A DNA stretch of 64,000 bases from a bacterium SCSIO 12643 (GCA_024398135.1 CP073750.1:2294001-2358000), one strand, 5' to 3'; positions 36,181 to 44,314 are shown, counted from the first letter of the stretch. Notes: generated by a model not told the origin, from the letters alone. Numbers and translations: made by a program.

Positions 36181-36316
36181 TCAAGAAAGAAGGAGCGAGA
36201 GATCGCTACTTAACTCATCTTTACTCAACGGAGAATTGTTGAGATGGGAATTAGCACCATGCTCGTCATGGTTGCTAAGACTTCATAGGGCCCAATCCCT
36301 CCGTCTTTCTTGATAA
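36181..36316 (-). ncRNA. SAM-I (S-box) riboswitch upstream of metH
   Basis: On the minus strand the conserved S-box core is readable: CTTATCAAGAAAG, CGGAGGGA, GGGCCCTATGAAG, TTAGCAACC, GGTGCTAATTCC and AAGATGAG. P1 is formed by TCAAGAAAG (36313-36305) and CTTTCTTGA (36189-36181). The conserved segments are in the right order. It starts a few bases after the predicted transcription start and ends 26 bases before the metH(N) ATG. No intrinsic terminator follows, so control is probably translational. Confidence 0.93.
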
Positions 36317-36322
36317 GTGCTG

Positions 36323-36351
36323 CAAATGTAAAGGAATAAAAGTTGGACAAA
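36323..36351 (-). promoter_or_regulatory. Promoter of the metH-metF operon
   Basis: Minus strand TTTG (36351-36348), 17 bases, then TACATTTG (36330-36323), a full match to the Bacteroidota -33/-7 consensus with acceptable spacing. Transcription would start near 36317, right at the riboswitch. Confidence 0.75.
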
Positions 36352-36571
36352 AAAACTTTTTCTGAAATAAAATTTTTTTAAGCAAGAAATTTGAAGTCTG
36401 AATCAGAGGGAGTTGTTTGTCTGAAACCTTAGATATATCAAGGGGAAGGAACGTAAATACCATCTGATAAAACTAGCCCGATTTTGGATTAAAAAATATT
36501 TTTTAAATAGTGTTTTGAGAAAAAATATTTTGAAAAATGAATCAAACGGTCTTACAATTGTATCCGGAAAA

Positions 36572-36646
36572 ATGAAGAAAATGACACGAAATATGATGCA
36601 AATGAAGGAGTGTTCAATGCACGTTTCAGGCATTTATATGGAGTAG
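36572..36646 (+). CDS. Methionine-rich mini-ORF, possible leader peptide
   Basis: 24 codons beginning MKKMTRNMMQMKECSM; seven Met in total (positions 1, 4, 8, 9, 11, 16 and 23). It lies in the 400-base gap between the metH promoter and the plus-strand rhodanese gene, and is followed after 29 bases by an intrinsic terminator (36676-36705), with rhodanese 32 bases beyond. The layout is the same as in the osmC leader: Met-rich peptide, terminator, sulfur-related gene. I could not find a strong antiterminator; only TGGAG/CTCCA (36639-36643 with 36682-36686) pairs. The -7 region upstream is weak. It could also be chance or a small transcript. Confidence 0.4.
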   Translation: MKKMTRNMMQMKECSMHVSGIYME

Positions 36647-36675
36647 TTTTTAGATAAAAGAGTTATAACTTTAAC

Positions 36676-36705
36676 AGGCTTCTCCAATCAAGAGAAGCCT
36701 TTTTT
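36676..36705 (+). terminator. Intrinsic terminator before the rhodanese gene
   Basis: Stem AGGCTTCTC / GAGAAGCCT (9 bp) with a 7-base loop, then TTTTT. No annotated plus-strand gene ends here, so it either ends a small transcript starting in 36330-36570 or acts as an attenuator for the gene at 36738. Confidence 0.88.
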
Positions 36706-36737
36706 GTAGGTTAAAATTGAAAAAAAAGAAATAGAAG

Positions 36738-37058
36738 ATGATACCGGAAATTGATGTATTTGAATTGAAAGAATTAATTGAGAATAAATCTGATTTTCAG
36801 TTAGTTGATGTGCGTGAGCCATATGAATTTGAGATTGCTAATTTGGGTGACGATTTAATTCCAATAAGTTCATTTGTAGAACGTTTGGATGAGGTAGATC
36901 TAGACAAGAAGGTTGTGGTGATTTGTAGAAGTGGGGTGCGTAGCGCGAATGTGGTAGATTACTTAATGCGTGTAACCGGAAAAGACAATTTTTATAATTT
37001 GAAAGGGGGGATATTGGCCTGGGCGGATCATATTGATCCAACTATAACCAAATACTAG
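36738..37058 (+). CDS. Single-domain rhodanese-like protein
   Basis: 106 residues, one rhodanese domain. VDVREPYEFEIANL is the typical first half; VVVICRSGVRSANV carries active-site Cys63 in the loop CRSGVRS; LKGGILAWADHID closes the domain. Single-domain proteins of this kind transfer sulfane sulfur in the cytosol. The gene is separated from anything else on its strand and sits behind a Met-rich mini-ORF and a terminator. A second rhodanese of the same size is at 43076-43384. Confidence 0.93.
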   Translation: MIPEIDVFELKELIENKSDFQLVDVREPYEFEIANLGDDLIPISSFVERLDEVDLDKKVVVICRSGVRSANVVDYLMRVTGKDNFYNLKGGILAWADHIDPTITKY

Positions 37059-37103
37059 ATGGGATGCATGAAACTCACTGTATTTTATGATTTGTAAACT
37101 TAT

Positions 37104-38027
37104 TTAGACCAAAGGATTCAAAGCCCAGTTAAAGTGTTCTTCCACCAATTGTTTTTTATTGTCGTTAATGAATTGAATGAGCGCTTTTTGGGCAGGGCTT
37201 AATGATTTGCCCTTTGGATGAACTAGATGCCATTGCGTTGTGATAGGTAACCCTGCTAATGGATAAATACTCATTTTTTCGCTGTTTAATGCGGTTCTTA
37301 ATCCGATAAGAGGCATAATAGAAAAGCCAATACCTGCATTGATGGTTTGTTTAATGGCTTCATTAGAGACCAATTGCATACTGGTGCCTATATTGACATT
37401 TTTACTTTTTAAATATTTTTCCATAGCATTTCGAGTAGCTGAGCCCTTTTCACGAAATAGAAGAGTCACTTTCTCTAAATCCTTTGGTTTTTTCATTTTC
37501 CCTTTAAACTCCTGCGGTCCTGTGAGATATAGCCTGTTCTCCATCAGCTCTATGGCTTCCAATTGAATGTCTTCAGGTAAGACAGAGATGAGGGAAAAGT
37601 CGGTTTTATTCTTAGATAATCCTTCCAGAACCCTGGTCTTATTAGATACGTCAATGGAAATTTTTATTCCGGGATGTAGATCCATAAAAGGTTTTAAAAA
37701 ATAAGGGATAATATATTTTGCAGTGGATACAACAGAAATATTAATCGACCCTGTAAGTAGCCCTTTATGTTGGTTTACTGTATGTGTAATTTCGTCCATT
37801 TCATGTTTGATTCTACGACACTTTTGGGCAATATCGTTACCGAAATCGGTAACATATAATTGTCGACCAATAACTTCAATTAATGGAATTTCAAATTGTT
37901 CCTGCAATTTTTTGAGTTGAATTGATATGGCTGGTTGAGTTAAATGGAGTTCTTCTGCTGCCTTTGTAATGCTTTGTAAATCAACAACTGTTAAGAATAT
38001 TTCTAATTGATGTAAAGTGTAATGCAT
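37104..38027 (-). CDS. LysR family regulator (CbbR/CcmR-like)
   Basis: 307 residues. The N-terminal winged helix has LHQLEIFLTVVDLQSITKAA and LTQPAISIQLKKLQ. The C-terminal effector domain spans about 90-295, ending in LIQFINDNKKQLVEEHF. The effector-domain pattern resembles the CbbR/CcmR group that governs inorganic carbon genes. It is divergent from the 121-residue protein and sbtA with 90 bases between starts, which are therefore its likely targets. The 90-base gap is very AT-rich and contains an imperfect inverted repeat. Confidence 0.92.
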   Translation of the reverse strand: MHYTLHQLEIFLTVVDLQSITKAAEELHLTQPAISIQLKKLQEQFEIPLIEVIGRQLYVTDFGNDIAQKCRRIKHEMDEITHTVNQHKGLLTGSINISVVSTAKYIIPYFLKPFMDLHPGIKISIDVSNKTRVLEGLSKNKTDFSLISVLPEDIQLEAIELMENRLYLTGPQEFKGKMKKPKDLEKVTLLFREKGSATRNAMEKYLKSKNVNIGTSMQLVSNEAIKQTINAGIGFSIMPLIGLRTALNSEKMSIYPLAGLPITTQWHLVHPKGKSLSPAQKALIQFINDNKKQLVEEHFNWALNPLV

Positions 38028-38086
38028 TTACTTTTATTTATGTCTTGTATAAAATATTTAAATAAAAATTTATGATTGTAAAGATG

Positions 38087-38094
38087 TAGGTTTG
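38087..38094 (+). promoter_or_regulatory. -7 box for the sbtA pair
   Basis: TAGGTTTG matches TAnnTTTG, 23 bases before the ATG at 38118. There is no matching -33 TTTG. An AT-rich imperfect inverted repeat (ATAAAAT near 38050, AATTTAT near 38070) could be the LysR operator; a weak -33 is common at activated promoters. Confidence 0.5.
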
Positions 38095-38117
38095 CTTCGA
38101 ATTAAACAAATGGTATT

Positions 38118-38483
38118 ATGACATATTTAGCACAACAAGCATCAAGGTTGGGGGAGTTTGCACCAGATAGTATGACAAACGAATCCTTTGGAAATGAGGA
38201 GTTATGTATAAAAATGATTGACAAGGTGGTTCAAAACAGTTTTTCAGAATCTCAATTAAAAAAAGAGCCTATAGAGGGACAATTATCTGCTAAAGCGTTG
38301 TTTGACGAAACGGTAAAAAACAAGGGAGAGCAAAATAGAGTGAAAACTCGATTTGTTAATGATTCAACGATGGAAGTGGAGGGACTATCAAAAATGGCTC
38401 TTCATTCGTACTTACTCGAAGCTGAGAAGTTAGGAAAGAAGATAGAATTTGTGAAAACGACTACAATTAAAATTTGTAATTAG
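38118..38483 (+). CDS. Unknown small protein co-transcribed with sbtA
   Basis: 121 residues, soluble, no signal peptide or membrane helix. The sequence starts MTYLAQQASRLGEFAPDSM and has a mixed charged character with FVNDSTMEVEGLSKMALHSYLLEAEKLGKKIEF near the C-terminus. I recognise no family, and it does not have the glycine/Thr T-loop pattern expected of the PII-like partner SbtB. It ends 2 bases before the sbtA start, so the two are co-transcribed. It could be a regulator or partner of the transporter (inference). Confidence 0.65.
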   Translation: MTYLAQQASRLGEFAPDSMTNESFGNEELCIKMIDKVVQNSFSESQLKKEPIEGQLSAKALFDETVKNKGEQNRVKTRFVNDSTMEVEGLSKMALHSYLLEAEKLGKKIEFVKTTTIKICN

Positions 38484-38485
38484 AA

Positions 38486-39457
38486 ATGAACCTTCATAAT
38501 CTATTGGAGAATCTTACGAATCCTGCTTTAATGTTCTTTTTGCTTGGGGTGTTAGCGGTTCAAATCAAAAGTGATTTAAATATTCCGGAGAATAGTTCGA
38601 AATTCATTTCGATGTATTTGTTATTATCCATTGGGTTTAAAGGAGGACAAGAACTTTCACATAGTGGAATGAGCGAGGAATTAGTAAATAGTATGGGGCT
38701 TGGACTTCTTTTAGCTTCCTTGATTCCAATAGCTTCGTTTTTTATTTTGAGGTCTAAATTCGGGGTAGAAAATGCAGGAGCAATAGCAGCTTCATATGGT
38801 TCGGTCAGCGCAGTGACTTTCGTGACATCTACATCGTTTTTAGATTTTGAAGGGATTGAATTTAATGGGCATATGATTGCTGTAATGGCACTCATGGAAG
38901 CTCCGGCAATTATTGTTGGAGTTATGCTTATTCAATATTTCAAAAAGGGAGGAAGTCAGAGTAATACAGGATTGTCTGGTATTTTATGGCATTCTTTAAC
39001 CAATGGTAGTGTGCTGTTGATATTAGGAAGTTTGATCATTGGCTTTTTAGCCACAGCAGAACAAGCTGAAGGTATAAAACCATTTACCACGGATATTTTT
39101 AAGGGATTTCTGGCAGTATTTCTTTTGGATATGGGATTAACGAGCGGGAAACATCTTTCGGCAATTTTAAAGAAAGGAATTTATCCTTTTCTCTTCTCTA
39201 GTGTGATGCCTTTTTTTAATGGATTATTGGCATTGTGGATCAGTATGCAAATAACAGATGCAATTGGAAATCAGTTGTTGTTTGCTATTCTGGGAGCAAG
39301 TGCCTCATATATTGCAGTTCCCGCAGCGATGAAGCAAGCTGTACCCAAAGCCAATTCGGGATTGTATTTGCCAATGGCATTGGGTATTACTTTCCCAATA
39401 AACGTGATGCTGGGAATCCCTTTTTATTATTCGATTATTTTGATGTGTAATAGTTGA
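38486..39457 (+). CDS. sbtA: SbtA-type sodium-dependent bicarbonate transporter
   Basis: 323 residues, about ten membrane helices in two inverted repeats. NPALMFFLLGVLAVQIKSDL opens the first repeat; LSIGFKGGQEL and AASYGSVSAVTFVTS are typical SbtA patterns of helix breaks; the second half repeats this with FLLDMGLTSGKHL and GASASYIAVPAAMKQAVP. SbtA imports bicarbonate with sodium. In heterotrophic marine Flavobacteriia it supports anaplerotic carbon fixation. The neighbouring LysR regulator and small co-transcribed protein fit that picture. It ends before a bidirectional terminator. Confidence 0.93.
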   Translation: MNLHNLLENLTNPALMFFLLGVLAVQIKSDLNIPENSSKFISMYLLLSIGFKGGQELSHSGMSEELVNSMGLGLLLASLIPIASFFILRSKFGVENAGAIAASYGSVSAVTFVTSTSFLDFEGIEFNGHMIAVMALMEAPAIIVGVMLIQYFKKGGSQSNTGLSGILWHSLTNGSVLLILGSLIIGFLATAEQAEGIKPFTTDIFKGFLAVFLLDMGLTSGKHLSAILKKGIYPFLFSSVMPFFNGLLALWISMQITDAIGNQLLFAILGASASYIAVPAAMKQAVPKANSGLYLPMALGITFPINVMLGIPFYYSIILMCNS

Positions 39458-39506
39458 TTTAGTAGTTCGAAAATTTTATTTCATAGTTAGAAATATTGTT
39501 TGAGAA

Positions 39507-39532
39507 AAAAAGCTCCGGAAACGGAGCTTTTG
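39507..39532. terminator. Bidirectional terminator between sbtA and the SQR gene
   Basis: AAAAGCTCCG, GAAA loop, CGGAGCTTTT: a 10-bp stem with A and T runs on the two sides, serving both convergent genes. Confidence 0.93.
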
Positions 39533-39535
39533 TTA

Positions 39536-40879
39536 TTAAAAATCATATCCTTTCATCATCATGTTCCAATACATGAATGGAAGACCGTGTCGTTTTAAAA
39601 TCCACATAGGATAACTGGCTTTTCCGGTGTCAAAGAATTTACTCAAAATTGGGTCGGACATTCTTACTCCATTGTATCCAAATTCGGCTAATAACATCTT
39701 GTTTGGAGAGACAACAAGTGGACATGAAGAATAACCTGTATAGTTTTTATTATCAGCAGTTTTTCCTGCCATTAAATTTAAGATGTTTTTTACAATTACA
39801 GGAGCTTGTTTTCTGATTGCAGCTCCGGTACGTGCTGTTGGCAAATCAGTGATATCACCAACTCCAAAAGCATTCGTATAAAATTTTGATTGCAGAGAAT
39901 TTTTATCCACTGCCATCCAACCTTTATTCGGCCCTTCCTGATTGGCCAATTTTGTCTTTTGAAACCAACTTGGAGCAGATTGTGGAGGTGCTAAATGAAG
40001 CATGTCATATTTAATAGCATATCGGGTGCCTTTTTTCTCCATTTGGAATGTAGAATTTACTTCCTGAACTTCTCTTTTTACTCCGTCTTCCCAAATGTAA
40101 CCCATACATCCTGCCACATTACGTTCGTCATTCACAACATATTGATCACTACCATTAGGTAATTCTAAACGTTCGTAATAAGCTTCTTTTTTCTCGCCAT
40201 CAATTTCTACCAGTTTATAACCGTAACGTTGCTTGATGTTATATTTTTTCAAGTAGCGTTCCAGTTCATCTTTAAATGGTTGAACACCGAAAATCATTGT
40301 TCCAGGGGTGGCAAAAATGATGTTTGTTTCATTTTGAATTTGATGCTGATCTACATAATCTCCCATCAAATACATGATTTTTTGAGGAGCTCCAGGACAT
40401 TTAATTGGAGTTACAGGCTGTGTGAATAAAGCATTACCCCCTTTGAATTTCTTCATGACTTCCCAGGTATATTCCGGATCAATATAATTAGAACATACGC
40501 CATTTTTTCCGTAAGCTTCTTTAAGACCCTTAATGCCATCCAGATTGATTTGAATTCCGGCTGCCACGATGATATAATCGTATGTCACAGTATCTTTATT
40601 TTCAAGAAGTACTGTGTTGTTTTCAGGTTGTATATCTGCAACTTTTTCTTTGATCCATTTTACCCCGGATGGGATCAGCTTTTTTTCTGGTTTTAGTGTG
40701 TCTTTATAGTCCATTAAACCTGCTCCAACTAATGTGTAGGCCGGTTGATATGTATGCGTATCTGTTGGGTCAATAATAGCGATGTCTAAGCTGTTTTTAG
40801 CTCTTTTAAGTTGTGCGGCTACCATAACACCTCCGGTGCCCCCGCCAACGATAACGATTTGATGCTTTTTATTTCCCAT
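39536..40879 (-). CDS. sqr: Sulfide:quinone oxidoreductase
   Basis: Membrane-associated FAD enzyme oxidising sulfide to sulfane sulfur with electrons to quinone. 447 residues. FAD motif VIVGGGTGGVMVA at the N-terminus; YDYIIVAAGI; second FAD motif AFGVGDITDLP. The three redox Cys expected for SQR are present: Cys129 (KNGVCSNY), Cys161 (TPIKCPGAPQK) and Cys386 (GYSSCPLVV). With rhodanese and TauE/SafE genes at 43-44 kb it suggests sulfide oxidation or detoxification. The M3 peptidase gene lies between on the other strand. Confidence 0.93.
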   Translation of the reverse strand: MGNKKHQIVIVGGGTGGVMVAAQLKRAKNSLDIAIIDPTDTHTYQPAYTLVGAGLMDYKDTLKPEKKLIPSGVKWIKEKVADIQPENNTVLLENKDTVTYDYIIVAAGIQINLDGIKGLKEAYGKNGVCSNYIDPEYTWEVMKKFKGGNALFTQPVTPIKCPGAPQKIMYLMGDYVDQHQIQNETNIIFATPGTMIFGVQPFKDELERYLKKYNIKQRYGYKLVEIDGEKKEAYYERLELPNGSDQYVVNDERNVAGCMGYIWEDGVKREVQEVNSTFQMEKKGTRYAIKYDMLHLAPPQSAPSWFQKTKLANQEGPNKGWMAVDKNSLQSKFYTNAFGVGDITDLPTARTGAAIRKQAPVIVKNILNLMAGKTADNKNYTGYSSCPLVVSPNKMLLAEFGYNGVRMSDPILSKFFDTGKASYPMWILKRHGLPFMYWNMMMKGYDF

Positions 40880-40978
40880 GATTCTTGATTTAGTATTAAA
40901 ACTTTATTTTCATTTGCATTCTGTCTTTACGACTGTATAAAAGTAGGTTGTTTGGATAGTCGAAAAAATGATATTTAT

Positions 40979-43003
40979 ATGAGTCTACCTGTAACTAAAG
41001 TCACGCAACAAGAATTAATTAAATTTAGTGAGCTGAATATCAGTTCTTTTGTTGGGGAGTTGGAAAAACTGATTGAAAATGCGAAGGCAGAGTTAGATGC
41101 TTTGTTGAAGCAAAATGATACACCGAACTTTAAAAACACAATTGAAAAGTTAGAGTTTATTGGGCAGGGTGTTCAAGAATTATCCTCAATATTTTTTAAT
41201 CTAAATTCTGCAGAAACTACAGATGAAATTCAAGCCTTAGCTCCTGAGTTTTCAGCGAAGTTAACCGCATATGGAAATGATGTGGCTTTAAATGAAGAAT
41301 TGTTTTTGAGGGTAAAGTCCGTTTGGGATCGAAAAGATGATTTTGAATTGAATGTAGAACAACAAACGGTTTTAGAAAAAGCTTATCTGGGGTTTGTGCG
41401 AAATGGCGCTTTGTTAAATGAAGAACAAAAGCAGGAATTAAGACAGATTGATGAGCAGTTATCCAAAGCATCGTTGAAGTTTGGAGAAAATGTGTTGGCT
41501 GAAACCAATAGTTATAAATTGGTTTTAGAAAATGAAGAGGATCTGGATGGATTACCAGAAAGTGTAGTGGAATATGCGGCTCAAACGGCCAAAGAAACAG
41601 GTGATGAAGGAAAATGGGTGATTAATTTACAGTATCCTAGTTTTATCCCTTTCATGAAGTATTCTTCACGCAGGGATTTACGTGAAACCTTATACATGGC
41701 TTCGGCAACAAAAGCTTGTAAGGGTAATGATTTTGACAATCAGAACATTGTTAAAGAGATTGCAGGTTTGCGTATTAAAAGAGCCCATTTACTGGGGTAT
41801 GATTCTCATGCAGACTATGTGCTAGAGCGTAGAATGGCAAAATCGGCACAGGTTGTGGAAGATTTTATGGGAGATCTTTTAGCGAAATCAAAACCAGAAG
41901 CAGAAGCGGATGTAAAACGTGTTGGTGAGTTGGCATTGAAAGATGGAATTGATCAAATTCAACCCTGGGATTTTAGTTATTATGCTGAAAAGCTGAAGCA
42001 ACTGGAGTTGAATCTGGATGAAGAAAAAATTAAACCATATTTTGAATTGAATAATGTCATAAATGGAGTGTTCAATGTGGCGCGTATTTTATATGGTTAT
42101 GATTTTATCCTACGCGATGATATTGATGTGTATCATGATGATGTATTGACCTATGAGGTTTTAGATCGTGATGGAGAACATAAGGCATATTTTTATGCAG
42201 ATTTCTTTCCAAGAAAAGGGAAACGTCAGGGTGCCTGGATGACGTCATTCAAAGGTCAGTATAAGAAAGAAGGGAAAAATTACCGCCCGCATATTTCTAT
42301 CGTGTGTAACTTTTCTAAACCAACGGCATTAAAGCCGGCACTATTGACATTTAATGAAGTGACCACTTTGTTTCATGAATTTGGACATGCATTGCATGGA
42401 ATGTCTTCAGAATGCACATATCCTAGTGTAAGTGGTACAAGTGTATTTTGGGATTTTGTAGAGCTACCATCTCAAATCTTAGAGAATTGGTGTTACGAAA
42501 AAGAAGCGCTTGATTTCTTTGCACGTCATTATCGCACGCAGGAAATGATTCCGGATGAAGAGATTGAAAAGATTGTAAAATCACAGCAGTTTTTAGAAGG
42601 GTATAATACCATGCGTCAATTAAGTTTTGGTTATCTGGATATGGGGTGGCATACGCTTTCAGAAGAAAGAGAAGTAGATGTTTTCGAATTTGAGAAAGAG
42701 GTTCTGGAAAAAACAGCTTTGATGCCTAGGGTTGATGGAGCAAGTACAAGTTGTCAATTCTCGCATATTTTCAAAGGAGGTTATTCCTCGGGGTATTATA
42801 GTTATAAGTGGGCTGAAGTTTTAGATGCCGATGCGTTTGAAAAGTTTAAGGAAGAAGGTGTGTTCAATCAGGAGGTTGCGCAATCTTTTTATGACAATGT
42901 ATTAAGTAAAGGGGGGAGTGAGCATCCGTCAACGTTATACGAGCGTTTTAGAGGTAGAGCACCAAAAGTAGATGCGCTTTTAAAGCGTGCGGGATTAATG
43001 TAG
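40979..43003 (+). CDS. M3 family oligopeptidase
   Basis: Zinc metallopeptidase of the thimet oligopeptidase/Dcp/OpdA family, about 674 residues, cytosolic (no signal peptide). Zinc motif HEFGHALH begins at His466, with the third ligand Glu in FWDFVELPSQILENW. Further patterns are YGYDF, YFYADFFPRKGKRQGAW and GGYSSGYYSYKWAEVL near the C-terminus. The start is ATG 40979; an upstream in-frame TTG at 40952 adds residues of no family character. It is divergent from sqr and ends at a bidirectional terminator. Confidence 0.95.
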   Translation: MSLPVTKVTQQELIKFSELNISSFVGELEKLIENAKAELDALLKQNDTPNFKNTIEKLEFIGQGVQELSSIFFNLNSAETTDEIQALAPEFSAKLTAYGNDVALNEELFLRVKSVWDRKDDFELNVEQQTVLEKAYLGFVRNGALLNEEQKQELRQIDEQLSKASLKFGENVLAETNSYKLVLENEEDLDGLPESVVEYAAQTAKETGDEGKWVINLQYPSFIPFMKYSSRRDLRETLYMASATKACKGNDFDNQNIVKEIAGLRIKRAHLLGYDSHADYVLERRMAKSAQVVEDFMGDLLAKSKPEAEADVKRVGELALKDGIDQIQPWDFSYYAEKLKQLELNLDEEKIKPYFELNNVINGVFNVARILYGYDFILRDDIDVYHDDVLTYEVLDRDGEHKAYFYADFFPRKGKRQGAWMTSFKGQYKKEGKNYRPHISIVCNFSKPTALKPALLTFNEVTTLFHEFGHALHGMSSECTYPSVSGTSVFWDFVELPSQILENWCYEKEALDFFARHYRTQEMIPDEEIEKIVKSQQFLEGYNTMRQLSFGYLDMGWHTLSEEREVDVFEFEKEVLEKTALMPRVDGASTSCQFSHIFKGGYSSGYYSYKWAEVLDADAFEKFKEEGVFNQEVAQSFYDNVLSKGGSEHPSTLYERFRGRAPKVDALLKRAGLM

Positions 43004-43023
43004 ATCAGGTATTAGAATCATAA

Positions 43024-43055
43024 AAAAAGGGCATTGAATTTTCAATGCCCTTTTC
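43024..43055. terminator. Bidirectional terminator after the M3 peptidase
   Basis: AAAAGGGCATTGAA / TTCAATGCCCTTTT, a long stem with A and T runs, between convergent M3 peptidase and rhodanese genes. Confidence 0.93.
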
Positions 43056-43075
43056 TTTTCTCTAAATATCAATTA

Positions 43076-43384
43076 TTACACAATTTCGCCATGCCATGAG
43101 ATGATTCCGCCCATGAGGTTGGCTACCTTTACAAATCCATTACTAGACATGATACTACATGCAGAATAACTTCTTGCGCCACTTCTACAGTAAATCAAAT
43201 AATATTTGCTTTTATCTAGTTTATTTAGTTCTGCTTCCAGATTTGATGAGAAAAAATCCAGTAAAACTGCATTTTTCAGATGTCCCTGTTCAAATTCGTA
43301 ATCAGTTCTCACATCTAAAATAATTGCGTCTGGATTGTTATCAATCTCTCTTTGAAAATCTTCAGCATTTATATTATCAAACAT
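43076..43384 (-). CDS. Single-domain rhodanese-like protein (second copy)
   Basis: 102 residues. ILDVRTDYEFEQGHLKNAV and YYLIYCRSGARSYSA with active-site Cys66; GGIISWHGEIV at the end. Same domain size as the protein at 36738 but distinct in sequence. It follows the TauE/SafE gene by 17 bases on the same strand, so the two form an operon. Sulfane sulfur made by SQR could pass to such a rhodanese before export (inference). Confidence 0.93.
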   Translation of the reverse strand: MFDNINAEDFQREIDNNPDAIILDVRTDYEFEQGHLKNAVLLDFFSSNLEAELNKLDKSKYYLIYCRSGARSYSACSIMSSNGFVKVANLMGGIISWHGEIV

Positions 43385-43401
43385 ATCAAGTTACTTTTTT
43401 A

Positions 43402-44202
43402 CTAATTGATTAATGATTTTGTTAGAATAAAAATCCCCATTAAGAGGACAAACCATCCGAATGCAGGCTTTAGTTTAGCTCCGGAAATTTTGTTGGATAA
43501 CGCACTTCCGATAAATATTCCGATAATGGAAATAGAAGTGAATATGAGTAGAAATGTCCAGTCAATTTCTCGATTTGAAATATCTCCCAAAAATCCAATT
43601 AATGATTTCGCTGCAATGATCAGGAGTGAAGTTCCAATGGCTTGTTTCATAGGGAGTTTTGAAAGTACTACCAATGCTGGAATAATCAAGAATCCGCCTC
43701 CCGCACCTACCAGACCTGTTAGAACTCCAACCAGAACTCCTTCTAAAAGAATGAGTGCATAGTTGAATTCTTGTTTGGTTTCTTCTTGATGGGCTTCTTT
43801 TCGACCTCTGATCATAGAAATAGAAGCAGCGATCATTAAGACCGCAAACAATACCATGACTCCCATTTCTTTAGTGAAAATAAAAGAGTCAATAGTGAAC
43901 AACTGTTCAGGAATTAAAGGAACTAAAAACTTTCTGGTAGAGTATACAGATAGGATTGCAGGAAGTCCGAAAATACCCGCTGTTTTAAGATTGACCAGCC
44001 CTTTTTTGAAATAGTTTATAGACCCTACAGAGCTTGAAGCGCCTACAACAAATAGGGAATATGCAGTAGCAGTAACAGGATCAACTCCAATCAAGTAGAC
44101 CAAAACGGGAACGGTTAAAATACTACCACCACCCCCAATAAGGCCTAAAGAGATGCCAATTAAAACTGAAGAAATATATCCTATAATGACCAGTAAATCC
44201 AC
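43402..44202 (-). CDS. TauE/SafE family sulfite exporter-like protein
   Basis: 266 residues, about eight membrane helices with the family's two inverted repeats: LGLIGGGGSILTVPVLVYLIG early and TGLVGAGGGFLIIPALVVLS in the second half. The start is GTG 44202, no ATG being in frame nearby. It precedes the rhodanese gene by 17 bases. Family members export sulfite, thiosulfate or organosulfonates; the neighbourhood (SQR, rhodanese) suggests a sulfur oxyanion, but the substrate is not fixed by sequence. Confidence 0.9.
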   Translation of the reverse strand: MDLLVIIGYISSVLIGISLGLIGGGGSILTVPVLVYLIGVDPVTATAYSLFVVGASSSVGSINYFKKGLVNLKTAGIFGLPAILSVYSTRKFLVPLIPEQLFTIDSFIFTKEMGVMVLFAVLMIAASISMIRGRKEAHQEETKQEFNYALILLEGVLVGVLTGLVGAGGGFLIIPALVVLSKLPMKQAIGTSLLIIAAKSLIGFLGDISNREIDWTFLLIFTSISIIGIFIGSALSNKISGAKLKPAFGWFVLLMGIFILTKSLIN

Positions 44203-44225
44203 TCGAATGTATTTGGTTTATCCGG

Positions 44226-44233
44226 CAAATGTA
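44226..44233 (-). promoter_or_regulatory. -7 box for the TauE-rhodanese operon
   Basis: Minus strand TACATTTG, a full TAnnTTTG match 23 bases before the GTG start; identical to the metH -7 box. No clear -33. Confidence 0.5.
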
Positions 44234-44314
44234 CTCTTGCAAAATACAGTGTATTGTGATATTCAGCACAAACCGAATAAGAATTAAAAAATAGTTCCGG
44301 AGATGGAGTAGATA

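Noticed and set aside
36155-36184. Earlier TTG start at 36184 for the metH N-terminal part
   Set aside because: It falls inside the riboswitch P1 helix and adds residues that are not part of the family; ATG 36154 fits.
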